From: Albugo candida | Lineage: Eukaryota > Oomycota > Peronosporomycetes > Albuginales > Albuginaceae | Assembly: GCA_905220665.1 (NCBI GenBank) | Contig: CAJNAR010000152.1 | Coordinates: 868,001-932,000 of the forward strand | Direction of reading: 5' to 3' | Length of the DNA stretch: 64,000 bases | In this document: one piece after another, positions 37,013 to 49,977 of the stretch | How positions within the stretch are numbered: the stretch's first letter is position 1 | Layout of the letters: each line of letters begins with the position of its first letter | Translations under genes and position numbers: made by a program | The notes under the pieces: model-generated | Told to the model about the DNA's origin: nothing | The model's input: only the letters and a program-made list of their open reading frames with translations | Database searches by the model: none

Positions 37013-37657
37013 ACGACATTGCTAATCTGACATAGTAATACATTCGCAAGCTCTCAGTATGAAATTTGCATCGCTGTTTTTTTCAATGATCCTTTTTATG
37101 GATTTTAGGTCGTATCAATGGTACCCATATTCGTAATTTCTCGAAATGTACTAGTTACCGGCATATCGCTATGCGACCACAATGTCATCTTGTTGCAGTC
37201 TTGTATCTGTTCACGTATCACTATTTTGCTATTGGCGTTGAAGCTACCAAAAGCTGATGCATAAGTAGCTTCCTATATACGATCATTTATTTCAAGTGCA
37301 TACGTATGCTCAAGCCTCTCATGAATCGCAAACGTCGATACAGTGAGTGTTGTTTTCCTACCGTCAATGTATCGACAGTCTGAAGCGAGACTTCCATGGC
37401 GAGATGCAGCTTATATTAGGAAATCTTCGTTGATGGAAGATTATGAGACAGTTTGGATGGATGGACTGTGTCCAATATTGAAGTACTCATCTGAAAGCGG
37501 ACACCTTGCTGATTATTAGATAGAGAAATTTGACTGTGCGGCTATTCTAAATAGAAGTTTCAAACCACGCTGACATTTGCGACAGTCGATAAATGTGGAA
37601 GTATTTTGTTTGTTCCAAAACATTATAAAGCATAATCACTTGTCTCATTCGAGCACT
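37013..37657. other. intergenic region, nothing recognised
   Basis: About 645 bp between the stops of the ubiquitin-eS30 gene and the minus-strand bZIP-like gene (convergent). No frame, repeat or RNA gene stands out. Confidence 0.5.
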
Positions 37658-39145
37658 TTATGATACCATGCTCATGACACTTTTCCATTTTTGTCTCGAT
37701 TCATAGAGTTGAGATACAGAATCGCACATCATGAGAGCAAATGCCACAGCTTTCCAATAAAGTGCATGCACGCAGGATTCTTCATTACCCATAAAATCAG
37801 CTACATTTAGCTTACACTCAGTAAGGCATATGCTTGAGCATTGGGGCATGCACTTCGTACCTTGGCTCGCTGTAAAGGACTAAGAGAAGATTCTAAACGA
37901 TTTATTTCATACCTCATAATATTGTTTCGGTCAGTGATTTCTCTTTTAAGATTTTCTAGCACATTCATCGTTCTTCTCAATTCTCCACACATAACGCTCG
38001 CAGAAGCACTGCAAATCATCAACAACTATGAGTGAAGTCCACTGTGAACATGTCGAAGATCCTTACCTTTGCTTCACAAATTGCATCTCTTGATCACAAT
38101 TCACATTCAATTCCTCGATCAGAATGTGAGATATATTCAATTCTCGCTCTTTAATACTTTGGTGTACTTCTTCATTATGGAGTGCCCATATGGTCATTTT
38201 CGTGACTTGTATTGGTTCGAGTAAGAGTTCGAGCCCATCAATATGATGGATAAATGTCGTGCACCAATGCCTGCCAAATTCAGAATATAGGTCACGAAAA
38301 GCATGTATTTTGGCTTCGAGCTGTTCGTCGGAGGCACCACATGTTACCAAATGCTCGAGTTCGTCGCAAATTTTAAGTTTATTCTTTCTTTGTCTTCTAT
38401 CATATTCTTTGTTCGCGTCAAGCTGAGATCGTAAACGAGCGTTTTCGAGTACTAATTGAGCATGATGCTTTTGGAATAGTCGACGTCGATCGTGTCTTTC
38501 GCGACGACGTAAATATGATGACGTCCTTGACTTCTGCCGCAATGGTGCGACTTCTAGGTCGATTCTCACTTTCCACCGAGGCGGTTTCGTACAAATCAGT
38601 GCATCTCTTTCCTGCTTCAATCTGCCTTTTTCGCGTTGGTTAGAGTCACATTGCTGAAATTTATATTTGTCCATTCCTCTATCTTCTTCGTTAGGTCCGA
38701 ACTGCTCTTGTTGCCTATCCCCCAGAATTAAGCAGGACAATTCGGTTTCTTCGTGCTCAACTCTAAAAGTGTCACTCTCGAACGATGCCAAACTACCAGT
38801 GATGACTCGATTGTTCTCGAGTAACATACCTTGCTTCATTTGTTCGGTTACCGCGGTACAAGAAGAGTATTCCAATTGATTATTTCCTTTGTGTACGTCA
38901 CCTTCTACGTTGAAAGATGATAAAATGTCATCCTCCAGAAACAAGGAATTTGTATAACAACCATTTCCAAGGAAGTCGATTGTGTCTATCATATCGTCGA
39001 CTGAGTTCGGCAATTTGTTCTGCTTGCTTACGTCTTCCTTACTCGATACGAATGTATTGCTTATATTGCAATCGACCGTCTTCAGTTCTCTAATCGGTCG
39101 GGATTGCGATGTACACGACATAACATCGCGGTCATGAGTATCCAT
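37658..39145 (-). CDS. basic-leucine-zipper-like protein
   Basis: Three exons: 39145..38067, 38008..37861 and 37816..37658, with introns of 58 and 44 bp. The phases close to 461 residues. The frame is open upstream of 39145 only from a TTG. The first ~190 residues are acidic and Ser/Thr-rich. At about residues 220-265 a strongly basic stretch (YLRRRERHDRRRLFQKHH) runs into AQLVLENARLRSQL, which has the spacing and LExxNxxLxxxL look of a leucine zipper. The standard NxxAAxxSR basic signature is absent, and oomycete bZIPs are known to vary there. The rest is helical and charged, ending in a region with several Cys and Met. A nuclear DNA-binding role is inferred from the zipper alone; it could be another basic coiled-coil protein. 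The 44-bp last intron has a weak GAG acceptor, and this part of the model is the least certain. Confidence 0.5.
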
Positions 39146-39675
39146 TGTGCAAAAAATCTGGTAAAATACTTGCGTACCCAGCTTCTGCAAATCAGCAAAT
39201 CTTCCTGTATATCGCCTTGAGTAACGCCACGCAACAAGTCTCGTTTCAATGGTCAATGTGTATGTGGCAGTGTTTGCTCGATAATAGCACCACTTCTAAA
39301 ATCTATTCGATTCTGTATTTTTTTATCGAGAAATACTCCAAGTGCGTTACACTATGTCAATTACTTGATATTGTGAGAAAACAGAAGGCTCTCTCCTCCG
39401 CATTCATACCATCAAACATTCGGTCATTTCTCTGGCCATTTCTTCCAATTATTGTTTACACCACAAAGCTTCGGAGAATGACATAGCCGACGTGGCACCT
39501 TCCCATTCCTTGATCGTCAACCAATCGGATCTTTCGCATCCTCTGGCAACATTTCGCAAAGTTGAAACGGCTTCCGGCTAGTCGGTCAATAATCACATTT
39601 GTAGGGCAATACTTGCATTTTATCAAGCTGCTCTTTCGCCTAAAATAAGTCTATCTGGCACCACTTGCTTCAAAC
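39146..39675. other. divergent promoter region, bZIP-like gene and AGC kinase
   Basis: About 530 bp between two start codons on opposite strands. No coding potential worth reporting; no repeat seen. Confidence 0.5.
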
Positions 39676-41358
<1,683 letters not shown>

Positions 41359-41459
41359 TGCAAAATGAATTGAGGTATTTTTATGTTTGACCGTCACTCA
41401 ATCAGAATTCGCAGCATGTACGTTTCAGCATCAACTACACATCATTGCGTTTTGAGAAT

Positions 41460-43623
41460 TTATTGTGATGCTATCGCCATGAATTTCTCACGGCGTCGAT
41501 TCTTTTTTCCTCCTGCATTCATGGGTACCACTGTCACACCAATATGGTCGTCGGTTTGTTCATATGGATTTTTATCCCGGCCTTTGCGTCCTTTTCGGCC
41601 ATGACGTCTGAGCCTTTTGCTGAGTTCTACTTTGGGTCCCACTGCGACATCAAAATTGATGCAGTCCATTCCTTCTTGCATTATGTCCACATCGTGATCG
41701 GACTCTGTCTGTGAATCATTTTCATCCCTCGCTTGTTGACCAAAACGCTGAGATGCAATCGCGTGCGGGTCGAACGCCTCTTCATTGATAGCTTCTGGTG
41801 GAGGATGACAATACAGCAATTTTCCGTTAACATAATCTCGAAGTAGATCTCGTGCCGCTCGAGACGTATCCGGACCCCCCTTCCCTGTCGTGGTGTATCC
41901 GCGATATCGAGCATATGTCTACAAATTTGATTAGCAAGAATCTTGCATGACCGCATGAACCATATAGCTCCACTAACCTCAAGTAAGAGGTACACATCAA
42001 CAGGATCAGTTTCCTTGCTTAGCTTTGATGGTAAAGGTACTTTGATTCCATACGTTCGATCGAAGACAAGTTTTGGAATTCGTTGACACATCAACTGACA
42101 TGGAGCAACGTGATGACGCAATTGTGAGATTGGCAGGACGCCACAGCAATACATTTCCGCCTTGGAATTGACGAAACTAGGAAAAACCAAGCCAGGACAG
42201 TCACATAGCATGATTTTATCAGACAGTATCAGAGTCTACATTCCAAATTTTAGTCGAGTGGGAGTAAAATGAGAACTGCTCACCTGGAAATGTTTCGTTT
42301 TGCCAGGTGTGGCACCAACGGCTACGCGTTGTATTTTGTGCGAATGGGTAGACGCACCCAGAAGGGAATTGATCACTGAGCTTTTACCGACATTGGGATA
42401 GCCAACCATTCCGAATTTGATGAGACCTTTGTCACGGTCACGAGTACCGACCACTTCGAGTATCTCACCAGCAATTCCATGTAAATAATCAAGTAGCTCA
42501 AGTCTCGATAATATTTTGATTGGATCTTCTGGAACGGGCGTATCCGATTTGATAGCGATATTTTCTTCAGGGTCAACGACATTTTCACGGTCCGTTTTGA
42601 TTTGATCATCAATTTCGTCTTGGGCAAGTTTGGCGGAAAAAAATATAGATAGTATGTTTTCTTTCTTGAAATGGGCCAGCCATTTGGATCTATTTCCCAC
42701 GGTGAGATGTGTACAGTCAGAGAGATAATGTCAGAATGACATACCGCTGCTCGCTTGTTAGAAAATCGGACTTATTCACAAGAAGTAGCGTGCGGAGTGT
42801 ACCATGCTCTTCGTATGCGTAATTATCCAGATCTTTAGAGCTATACACATATGTGAGGCGGGAAAGCAGCGTCATTGAATATGATACGCTTACCGATAGA
42901 AGAGCGGATTTCTTGCATCGACAATTTGTATCAGAACGTCACTTCTTTCTCGAACATGCCACAATTGCCTCCATACCTCCAGATTTTTTTCGAAAGGTGT
43001 CACTTCCGATCCTGTAGTAGATTCCATTCTAAAAGATAGTCACGATTTATATACAAATGCGTCAATTGGGGAATAAGCGATACTAACCTCGCAATCTCTC
43101 TTCTCCAGTCTAAAAACGCTTCTCTTTCGTGCAGATTGAGCTCTTCAGCTGACATTTTAGCATCCCAAGCAGGACGCCGAGGTACTTTTAATTCTGAGAA
43201 TGACATTTTGGGAATCTCTGGAGAAGTACTGAAGAGAAATTAGATGACCTATGCCTTCTGCAGTGTATCTCAAACGCACGTTTCCAGATTTCTGTTTCCG
43301 GATGCGTTTACGGGCTGTGCGCCAAGTTCCAGTAAGACAGTACGATCTCTTATTGCAGAGAATTCTCTGTCAGCTAGTACAGCTGTTGCTAGAAAGTCAT
43401 CCAGAGAAGAGCCTTCAATGTACGAGGTCAACGCGTTCGAGGCATTTCCGCCATCTCGCGTTGAGACATGCTTTCCAACTCTACAAATTGTGATTTTATC
43501 AATTGATTAAGAGACATGTGAAACTGATTACCCTTGCGCCTTCACATTTGATTGTTTTCCGCTTGATCTCTGAGCCTTTATCAACGCTTTTCCAAGACCG
43601 TGACTATGCTTCTTGCTACTCAT
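41460..43623 (-). CDS. LSG1: large-subunit GTPase 1 (LSG1), circularly permuted GTPase
   Basis: Eight exons: 43623..43532, 43480..43280, 43228..43088, 43028..42894, 42840..42745, 42689..42284, 42235..41978 and 41918..41460. Introns are 48-59 bp and every junction keeps phase, giving 595 residues. Motifs come in the permuted order of the YlqF/YawG family: G4 LLLVNKSDFL, then G1 GYPNVGKSSVINSLLG, a G2 region VGATPGKTKHFQ, and G3 DCPGLVFPSF. The N-terminus MSSKKHSHGLGKALIKAQR and the later LKVPRRPAWD are LSG1 landmarks. The basic C-terminus suits ribosome binding. LSG1 acts in the cytoplasm in late 60S maturation, releasing the export adaptor Nmd3. It converges with the AGC kinase, 101 bp between stops. 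Confidence 0.93.
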
Positions 43624-43701
43624 TGATACTTGCCAGCAGAAATTGGCGTCATTTGATTTGCGGAAAATGCTCTACAGAGAGCTTTTAGATTGGTCGATAA
43701 T

Positions 43702-44990
43702 ATGAACATTCGCCAATCATGGTCTCGATTGCTTCTGGTAATCGAAATCACAATTTATGATGCGTTGAACAACCACGCTACAGAGATAGCGCTGCAGAAG
43801 AGTAGCGAGAAAATCAGATTGCGCAATTGCTGTATTTTCAAAAGGATAATTACATTACAAGCATTTGCCAAACTTCGTCTTCTATATTGGTTTCGTCGTA
43901 TGACATACAGGCATGCACGTTTTTGATCTGGATAAAGATGCAGTCAAGTCTTCGGATGCGCTTACTGCAACATCTGCTCCTTTAAAGCGAGCGCGTCTGG
44001 ATACTCGACTGCATCTTCATCGGAATTCAAAGCGTGGTGCATTTCATTGGACTCGTCTGTCTGACTTCGTGCTAAGATGTGTTAGGAAGCCATCCCGTGT
44101 GAAATCAATTATTACAAGCAATCATCAGGAAAAGCTTCACAGTTTTATATCATCAGCGACCTATGGATCACTCAGAACACCTATATACTTGAGACGATTC
44201 GTTTACTGTGCTTTTATCATGTCCCGTAAATTGTGATGATTTTCCTGCCGCCTTACCAGCAAATCTGGATCGAAGCGTGATATCTATCATAGCATCAAAT
44301 CAACGGAGAATCCTGAACGCCTCATTTCGGTCCATTTAACATCGACCGAGGTGATTGTCATGTCATTCTGGAAACGGTAGCAATTTGGAAACCTCAGCTT
44401 TTTGTTTCCCGGAGAATCCTACTACTCCATATCTAGATCGATGAATTAACCTTGCATATGCGAAGTTCAATCCTATTTCTAGCATCATTTGAATGGTATC
44501 AATTATCCACAATTTTACTATCACTACTTTCGCGTTGTGGAGCTGGAGCACCTTGCTATTTTTATAATCGCTGACAGGATAGAATCGCATAAATACTAGC
44601 GGTACAACTGTTGGAAGGACTGAGAATATGTTCTAAATTTCCAGTTGCACTTGCTACTTGTGTAAACGACTGGGTTTTTTTAGACGAAGAAACAGAGCTT
44701 GACAATTTTCTTTTAGTTCGACAACATCGTCGCTCACCTGTCAGCAAGAGTATGTGTATAGGAATACAAACAAGCTTCAAATCTAATTCGCATTCCAACG
44801 ATAAACTTTTACCACGGACATGTTTTGCCCAATTCTTTTCCTTAACTATTGTGGGACTTATCGGCACGCTCTGATATTACTTCACAAACCCCGCATAGAA
44901 AATAGCCGCAGCAGAGACTCAGCGGTAAGCGCGCTACCTTGCTTTCAGATTATATCAAACAGATGTCAACAAAGTCTGTACTGAACTGCT
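43702..44990. other. unresolved region with competing frames, possible BRCT-like segment
   Basis: About 1.3 kb between LSG1 and the EF-hand gene. Plus-strand frames 43702-43926 and 43913-44236 begin with ATG, have basic compositions and no clear family. A plus-strand frame around 44593-44873 contains VALATCVNDWVFLDEETELD, which resembles the C-terminal half of a BRCT domain (hydrophobic strand, Trp, acidic helix). The antisense strand at 44363-44590 contains an equally suggestive segment, VVIVKLWIIDTIQMMLEI. I could not find a splice model that joins any of these convincingly. At least one gene or a decayed one is probably present. Confidence 0.25.
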
Positions 44991-45096
44991 TTGTATCAAT
45001 AAGCTTCCATGAGAATTTAAGGGTGATATATCTGCATCGAGGTTTCGCTCATCAGAATTGGACTTCAACCGAACCAAAATAGATTCCTTGTATCAA

Positions 45097-46148
45097 ATGG
45101 CGGCATCCGGCGGTACTGTGAGCGTGGAAGAACGCACTCAACTTCAGCGAGTATTCCGATTGCTTTCTCTAGAGTTGCCCCTTTCAGCCATTACACGTAA
45201 GCTTGAGGTCAAACAAAATTGCTTCGTATTTGTGAATCTATCCGTCTCATCATTTGCACCATTCTTTCGAAATAAAACTGCAGATACTTGATAAGTCGTT
45301 TCTCGCTACAGACATTTCGGCTCCTATCGTAATGTTCAATGTCCGCAATTGATTCTCAATTACATTGAGTATTCATAGATTTCCAGCAAAGCTAGTGAAG
45401 CTCCCACAAAAGATAAATTACGACATGATCGATATAAACGGATCTGCTCCCGTTATCATGCAACATTGCAAGAAGAGAAAAGCACGGGACATGACTTAGT
45501 CATATCACGTCACCACATAGACGCAAAGACGTTGCAAAACATGTATGAACATTTAGGGGCCTTTTCTACCCCTTGTGAGAAGCACGCACATGCTCAGAAA
45601 GTTGTTGAGTACATATGGGAAATTGACGATGATTTAGACGGTGCTATCTCATACGATGAATTCGAAAGAAGCTATCTGCGAGCACGCGATGATCGATCAG
45701 GATTGGAACCATCACACCTCTTTTATTTGACGTGCTTCCTAACATATGACAAAAAGTGTCAGGGAAGGGTGCGCTCCAAATATCAAAATGCGAAAGCTTT
45801 TCAATTTATTTTGTTGGTGTAGATTGCCCTCGATGATGCTATGCGTATCTTGTTAGTATGATCTCCGTTCTTCGGCATTACATGAAAGTAAATGTTTCTC
45901 TGATTGCAAGCTATTTGAAATATGGAGACGCAATGGAGGCAGAAATGGAATGCCATTTTGGAAAACTTTTGGATGAAGGTGCCCATTTCATCACATTTAA
46001 GCAAGTAGGTTTATTACTTGAGAGTCTACATCGGTGCTGAATTACGTGATAGTTCCATGATGCCGTCACAAAACGATCGTGTGAGCTAATCGACCAGCAT
46101 CCTTCTCTAGCAAAATTCATCAAGCCGCAGACAAGTCGCCAAGATTGA
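45097..46148 (+). CDS. EF-hand calcium-binding protein (5' end uncertain)
   Basis: The last four exons are solid: 45379..45768, 45823..45851, 45911..46004 and 46053..46148, with introns of 54, 59 and 48 bp and exact phase. An earlier exon starts at the ATG at 45097 and ends near 45207 or 45225. Its frame is open upstream to a CATCAG acceptor at about 45055, so another 5' exon may exist. The core holds one canonical EF-hand loop, DDDLDGAISYDE (Asp at 1, 3 and 5, Gly at 6, Glu at 12). Then come a degenerate second hand (TYDKKCQGRIALDDAMRIF) and YLKYGDAMEAEMECHFGKLL with a further FITFKQF segment. The C-terminus is a helical SCELIDQHPSLAKF stretch. It is probably a small cytoplasmic or flagellar calcium sensor; no specific partner can be named. 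Confidence 0.72.
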
Positions 46149-46235
46149 GCTGTTTACTATGTTGCTTAAATTTAAAGGCGTTATTCGATGTTAGCGTTGA
46201 TAAATTGTAGAAAAAAATAGCAAGAAGAGAAGTAT

Positions 46236-46562
46236 GCGGATTTTGCATCCTTATCACTACTTGCAAGAAAAATTATCTGTCTCCAGTGCGAGGTGTCCAT
46301 TTAGACATAATTTTCATCATGTACTGACGATACATACGTTGCTTCTGTCTTCTGTGTCATATATGCGTCAACTTGTTTCTGCTCTTCACTGAAAGTGAGA
46401 TTGTCTGATAAACTCCAAATCTTCAGAAACAAGTTGACGCATATATGATCCAGAAGCAGCGTTAGTATTGTCAGTTCATGATGCAAATTATGTCTATATG
46501 GACACCTCACACTGGGGACAGACAATTTTTCTTACAAGTAGTGATAAGGATGCAAAACCCGC
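46236..46562. repeat. 327-bp fold-back (inverted repeat) element
   Basis: The left arm 46236..46381 (146 bp) and right arm 46424..46562 (139 bp) are reverse complements at roughly 90 percent, separated by a 42-bp loop. The outer ends read GCGGATTTTGCATCCTTATC and, on the other strand, GCGGGTTTTGCATCCTTATC. The inner ends share ATATGCGTCAACTTGTTTCTG-type sequence (quoted in part). The left arm carries a 7-bp insert. No clear target-site duplication is visible beside the arms (…AGTAT / ACTAT…). It could be a MITE-like fold-back transposon or a source of hairpin RNA. Confidence 0.9.
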
Positions 46563-47477
46563 ACTATGGAATCTATAGCAGCTGCATTACATTCTTCATG
46601 CATTGCTTTCATACCGTCTGGTTGGAAAACGAATAATGCTTGTTCAAAACAAAGCTGCTGAATTTATTTTTGACGACACGTGCATACACGTACACAGCTC
46701 AGCTCAATTCATGGCAGATAACAAGTCTCTATGTACAAGTCCCAAGCATATTTCATTTATGGTCCGTCGAATCATCTACGGATATGCCCTCCAAGCATCC
46801 ATGGCTCATCATGGCGAACGAATCAGCGCATAACAAACAGAAGGGGTTGACCACCTTCTTGCCTGAACGACACACTCTGCCAGATCTCGTTCGACAGCGG
46901 TGTGTGTTGGCTCTGCAGAGGTTCGCGGATGAAGAGATGGACCGTGTAAGATGCGTACTTGCAGCATACAGTCTACAGCGAATTTCTTATTTATTCAAAG
47001 CGGTTCGATGTATTTGGAGCAACCAAATACACTCATACTAGTGGAAGCTTGGTAAAGGGTATAGGCAAGAGGCTGTTACGAATGGATCAAGGCCTGAAGT
47101 AGGGCCGTTTATATTAGACTACAACTATATTTGTCAATATGCATAATGCATACATATCCTATATATTGCCTTATAAGTAACCGTTTTTGTTAACTACCAT
47201 GTTGCGTTTATCACACCCCGTCTACACTATCAATCTCTTATTAATATACAGTGACTGTGTATTATAGACTTCTAATAGGAACGCCATGTCATACCGCACG
47301 CATACTCCCGATGCCGCTATTTTTAGATTCCACGGTACACCTTACCGCCATATCTAATAATAGCGCTTCCACCGCATGAGTTGCATGAAATCAATGCGTA
47401 CGCCTCATTCTGTGTGTCCTTTGTAGCAACTTACGCATTGCAAAAGACACACGAAATGAGACATACCCATTGATTTC
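46563..47477. other. intergenic region with one doubtful ORF
   Basis: A plus-strand ATG at 46811 opens 76 codons (MANESAHNKQKGLTTFLPER..., ending 47041) with a plausible helical segment DLVRQRCVLALQRFADEE. No upstream or downstream exon could be joined and the family is not recognised. The remainder, including the AT-rich 47100-47300, shows nothing. Confidence 0.35.
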
Positions 47478-48891
47478 ATGTCATCCGCTGATCGCGAGTC
47501 CAATTCCGACTCCAATCGGTCGCAAGCGCGGCCTTTTTCCAACGACAATGTCACCAATCAGCATGCAGAAGCATGCTAAGAGACTTGCGAGGCCAGGTCA
47601 ATATATATCTGTGTCGTTCTTTTTCATTCTCATACATACTAACTATCATTTTGAAATGCAGCGAACAAGAAAGACGACCGCAAGTGTTACCAGAAATGGA
47701 CCAAACCGTAGTGCGGCACCAGCAACCATGAAGCGTGTCGGCGGTGGATACGTATTGCGTCCACAACCAACGGAGGCGTCTACGCCACCACAAACCTCAA
47801 GGCGTCCAACACGACAGCCCGTGATGCCACCGACGCCGTCCCAAATCAGCCCAAGGCGACATGAAGCAGCGACCAATGTGACCCGCGTCGGCAGTACAAA
47901 CGCGCCGCGGCCGACTTCGACACGACGAGTAGCCTCAACCCCGCGAGCAAACCCAACAGCGACTCGCGTCAATGGCCCTGTAATGCGTGCTGATGCGGGT
48001 GCGCGTCCGGCAGCGGTCTCCAGAGCAAGAGTGACGTCAGCGACACGAACGCCAGTCATGCCGGCAACTCCATCCGAAGCCCAACCGCGACTTAGGGAGG
48101 TAGCGCAGCTCAAAAAACAGAATGTTCAGTTATCGCGCTCCCTGGAGGTCAAGACAAATCAACTTGAAAGCGCTAAAGAGCAAATCGGTCTACTTAAAGC
48201 GGATGCGCAAGAACTGAAAAAGCAGCTGGAAGTTAGCCGTAAAAGCAATGCTATTTGTCAACGCAAGCTCGACCATGCTTTAAAGACACACAGAGAGGAT
48301 GGTTACAACCTGAACGAGCTATTGGAAGGACACACAATACTAAAGCAAGAGTTGGCAAGATCCAAGGCGACGCTGGAGGAGTTCAAAGTTCTCATGGAGC
48401 ATCAGCAGAAACAAATTATCGAGCTCAAGCGCGAAGGTGATTTGAAGACCTCAGAACTGACGGATGAACAAACGGATCGTATTTCGACCGAGCTTCTTTA
48501 CCAAAAGCAACATCAATGCGACGAATCAAAGATGAAGCAACTAGAGCAAGCTAATTTGAAGCTCAAATCGGAGGTGGTGGAGTCACGTGCAATGCTTGAA
48601 GATTTCAAAGCGTTTATGGAGAATGAGCTCAATCATTTGGGAAGTATCAAAACGGATATTGATGAAAGAATGATGCGTTCAATGGAATATGAAGAAGATG
48701 GATATACCGATTGCGACCAAGGAGACGCAGTCGGTGGGCATCAAGTGCACTCGGAAAATGACCTCATTCCGTCATTGAAGATGCATATACATATGGTGGA
48801 ATTGAAGCTCAAGAACAGCGAGTACAACAATCACATACTGCAAATGCAACTGGATCGGATGCGAAATGAACTTGACAGTCAGCAAAACTAG
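47478..48891 (+). CDS. Pro/Arg/Thr-rich coiled-coil protein
   Basis: The firm part is the frame from 47662 to 48891 (409 residues). It is preceded by a strong intron end (TACTAAC branch point, pyrimidines, AAATGCAG), so translation does not start inside it. The best first exon is 47478..47549 (ATG, 24 Ser/Asn/Asp-rich codons), joined by a 112-bp intron. A shorter intron starting at 47596 would put the reading frame off. Residues about 25-170 are Pro/Arg/Thr/Ala-rich and contain two related segments, PVMPPTPSQISPRRHEA and PVMPATPSEAQPRLREV. Residues about 180-430 are a long coiled coil with a repeated unit (LEEFKVLMEHQQ and LEDFKAFMENEL). The first half is visibly more GC-rich than neighbouring genes. 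A cytoskeletal or scaffold role is only a guess. Confidence 0.65.
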
Positions 48892-49187
48892 CAGGACGTC
48901 GCATGCAACTGGAAACCAGCACCCGACGCATTTTCCATGGCCTCATTACATCATTATGGTTTAATGCAAAAGTGCTGGATTGGTGACCTCATTACGTCAT
49001 CATGTATTCAGCTCTTCTTGGTCGAGTTGCAGAATTCAATCAGGACGTCGCAAGCAATTGCAAAGCCAGCACCCAACGCAAATTTTCATGACCCTATTAC
49101 GTCATTATGGTGCAAAGCGAAAGTGCTGGATGACCTCATTACGTCATCATGTATTTAGCTCTTCTTGGTCGAGTTGCAGTACTTAAT
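48892..49187 (+). repeat. two-copy ~148-bp tandem repeat with TTACGTCAT motifs
   Basis: Copy 1 is 48892..49040 and copy 2 is 49041..49187, starting immediately after the TAG of the coiled-coil gene. They share CAGGACGTCGCA, CCAGCACCC, AAAGTGCTGGAT and TTCTTGGTCGAGTTGCAG and differ by scattered substitutions and small indels. Each copy has two occurrences of a CRE-like word: TTACATCAT at 48946, and TTACGTCAT at 48992, 49097 and 49139. An imperfect internal inverted pair (CCAGCAC / GTGCTGG) is present in each copy. Confidence 0.85.
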
Positions 49188-49977
49188 TGTAATTAATAGA
49201 AGTTTGTTTTGCTATTCCGGTAGTAATTTATCCTAATATGCTTACAGGGATCCGATTTTTATTACATCGTACGTTATAATGCTACTAGCCCTGGGCTAAT
49301 GCGATTATAGTCATTTTGGGTGATATGTACTTCATATTTGACTGATGTTCCCAAGCATTTACATATACGATTGACAATGTGGATAACCTCATACAAGTGC
49401 ACACTATCAAATTTGAAAATAATAAGGCTCCTGGGGATAGTTGAAGCTCTTGCGATTTTACGTAGTAGTAGATGTCGTTTCGGTGCGCACAGTATCTTCA
49501 TGCAAATACTAGCAGTCACCCCTCTAGGAATTCTTGCATGTACCTCTACCAATCTTCATCATCGATCCAAATGAAGTCCGGCATTCCTGTCGCGTGTAAA
49601 TTGATCAAGTCTCAACTATGTATGAAGTTTTCTACCAATCTTCCTAATTCAGCATCTCTTGATCTAGATATTTGGGCCTTAAAGACTCCCCGGTCGTAAT
49701 CGCATTGCTTAACAAGCATACCATGTGCTCATACCTTCCGATTATAACTTATACCTCGATTTTGCCTAATCTTTCCCCGATACATTCTTCGACGCACCTG
49801 CTCAACTGTCAGAGCTTGTCGAGAGGTCGACTTCGCTCAATATCAAATTATAGCGCGAGGCGAAAAGTCTGGAACTAAAATAGGCGATCCAATTAGATCG
49901 ACTGACCAACTTGATTCACAGCGATGCTCCTTCCATCAGACGTGTAGCAAAGTGTTGAATCTGAATTGCCGAGAAAA
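49188..49977. other. intergenic region with possible minus-strand exons, unresolved
   Basis: A minus-strand frame at 49274-49552 (only a TTG start) has a plausible segment SVHLYEVIHIVNRICKCLG. Upstream minus-strand pieces around 49600-49800 have several GT/AG pairs, for example a Lys/Arg-rich MYRGKIRQNRGISYNRK piece. Phases did not close into one protein. It is either a small multi-exon gene or chance; reported at low confidence. Confidence 0.2.

Noticed and set aside
43244..43510. Plus-strand frames opposite the LSG1 5' exons
   Set aside because: The minus strand here encodes LSG1 residues with exact phase and family landmarks.
46603..46833. A plus-strand frame just after the fold-back element
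   Set aside because: TTG start, with a low-information sequence; no splice partner.
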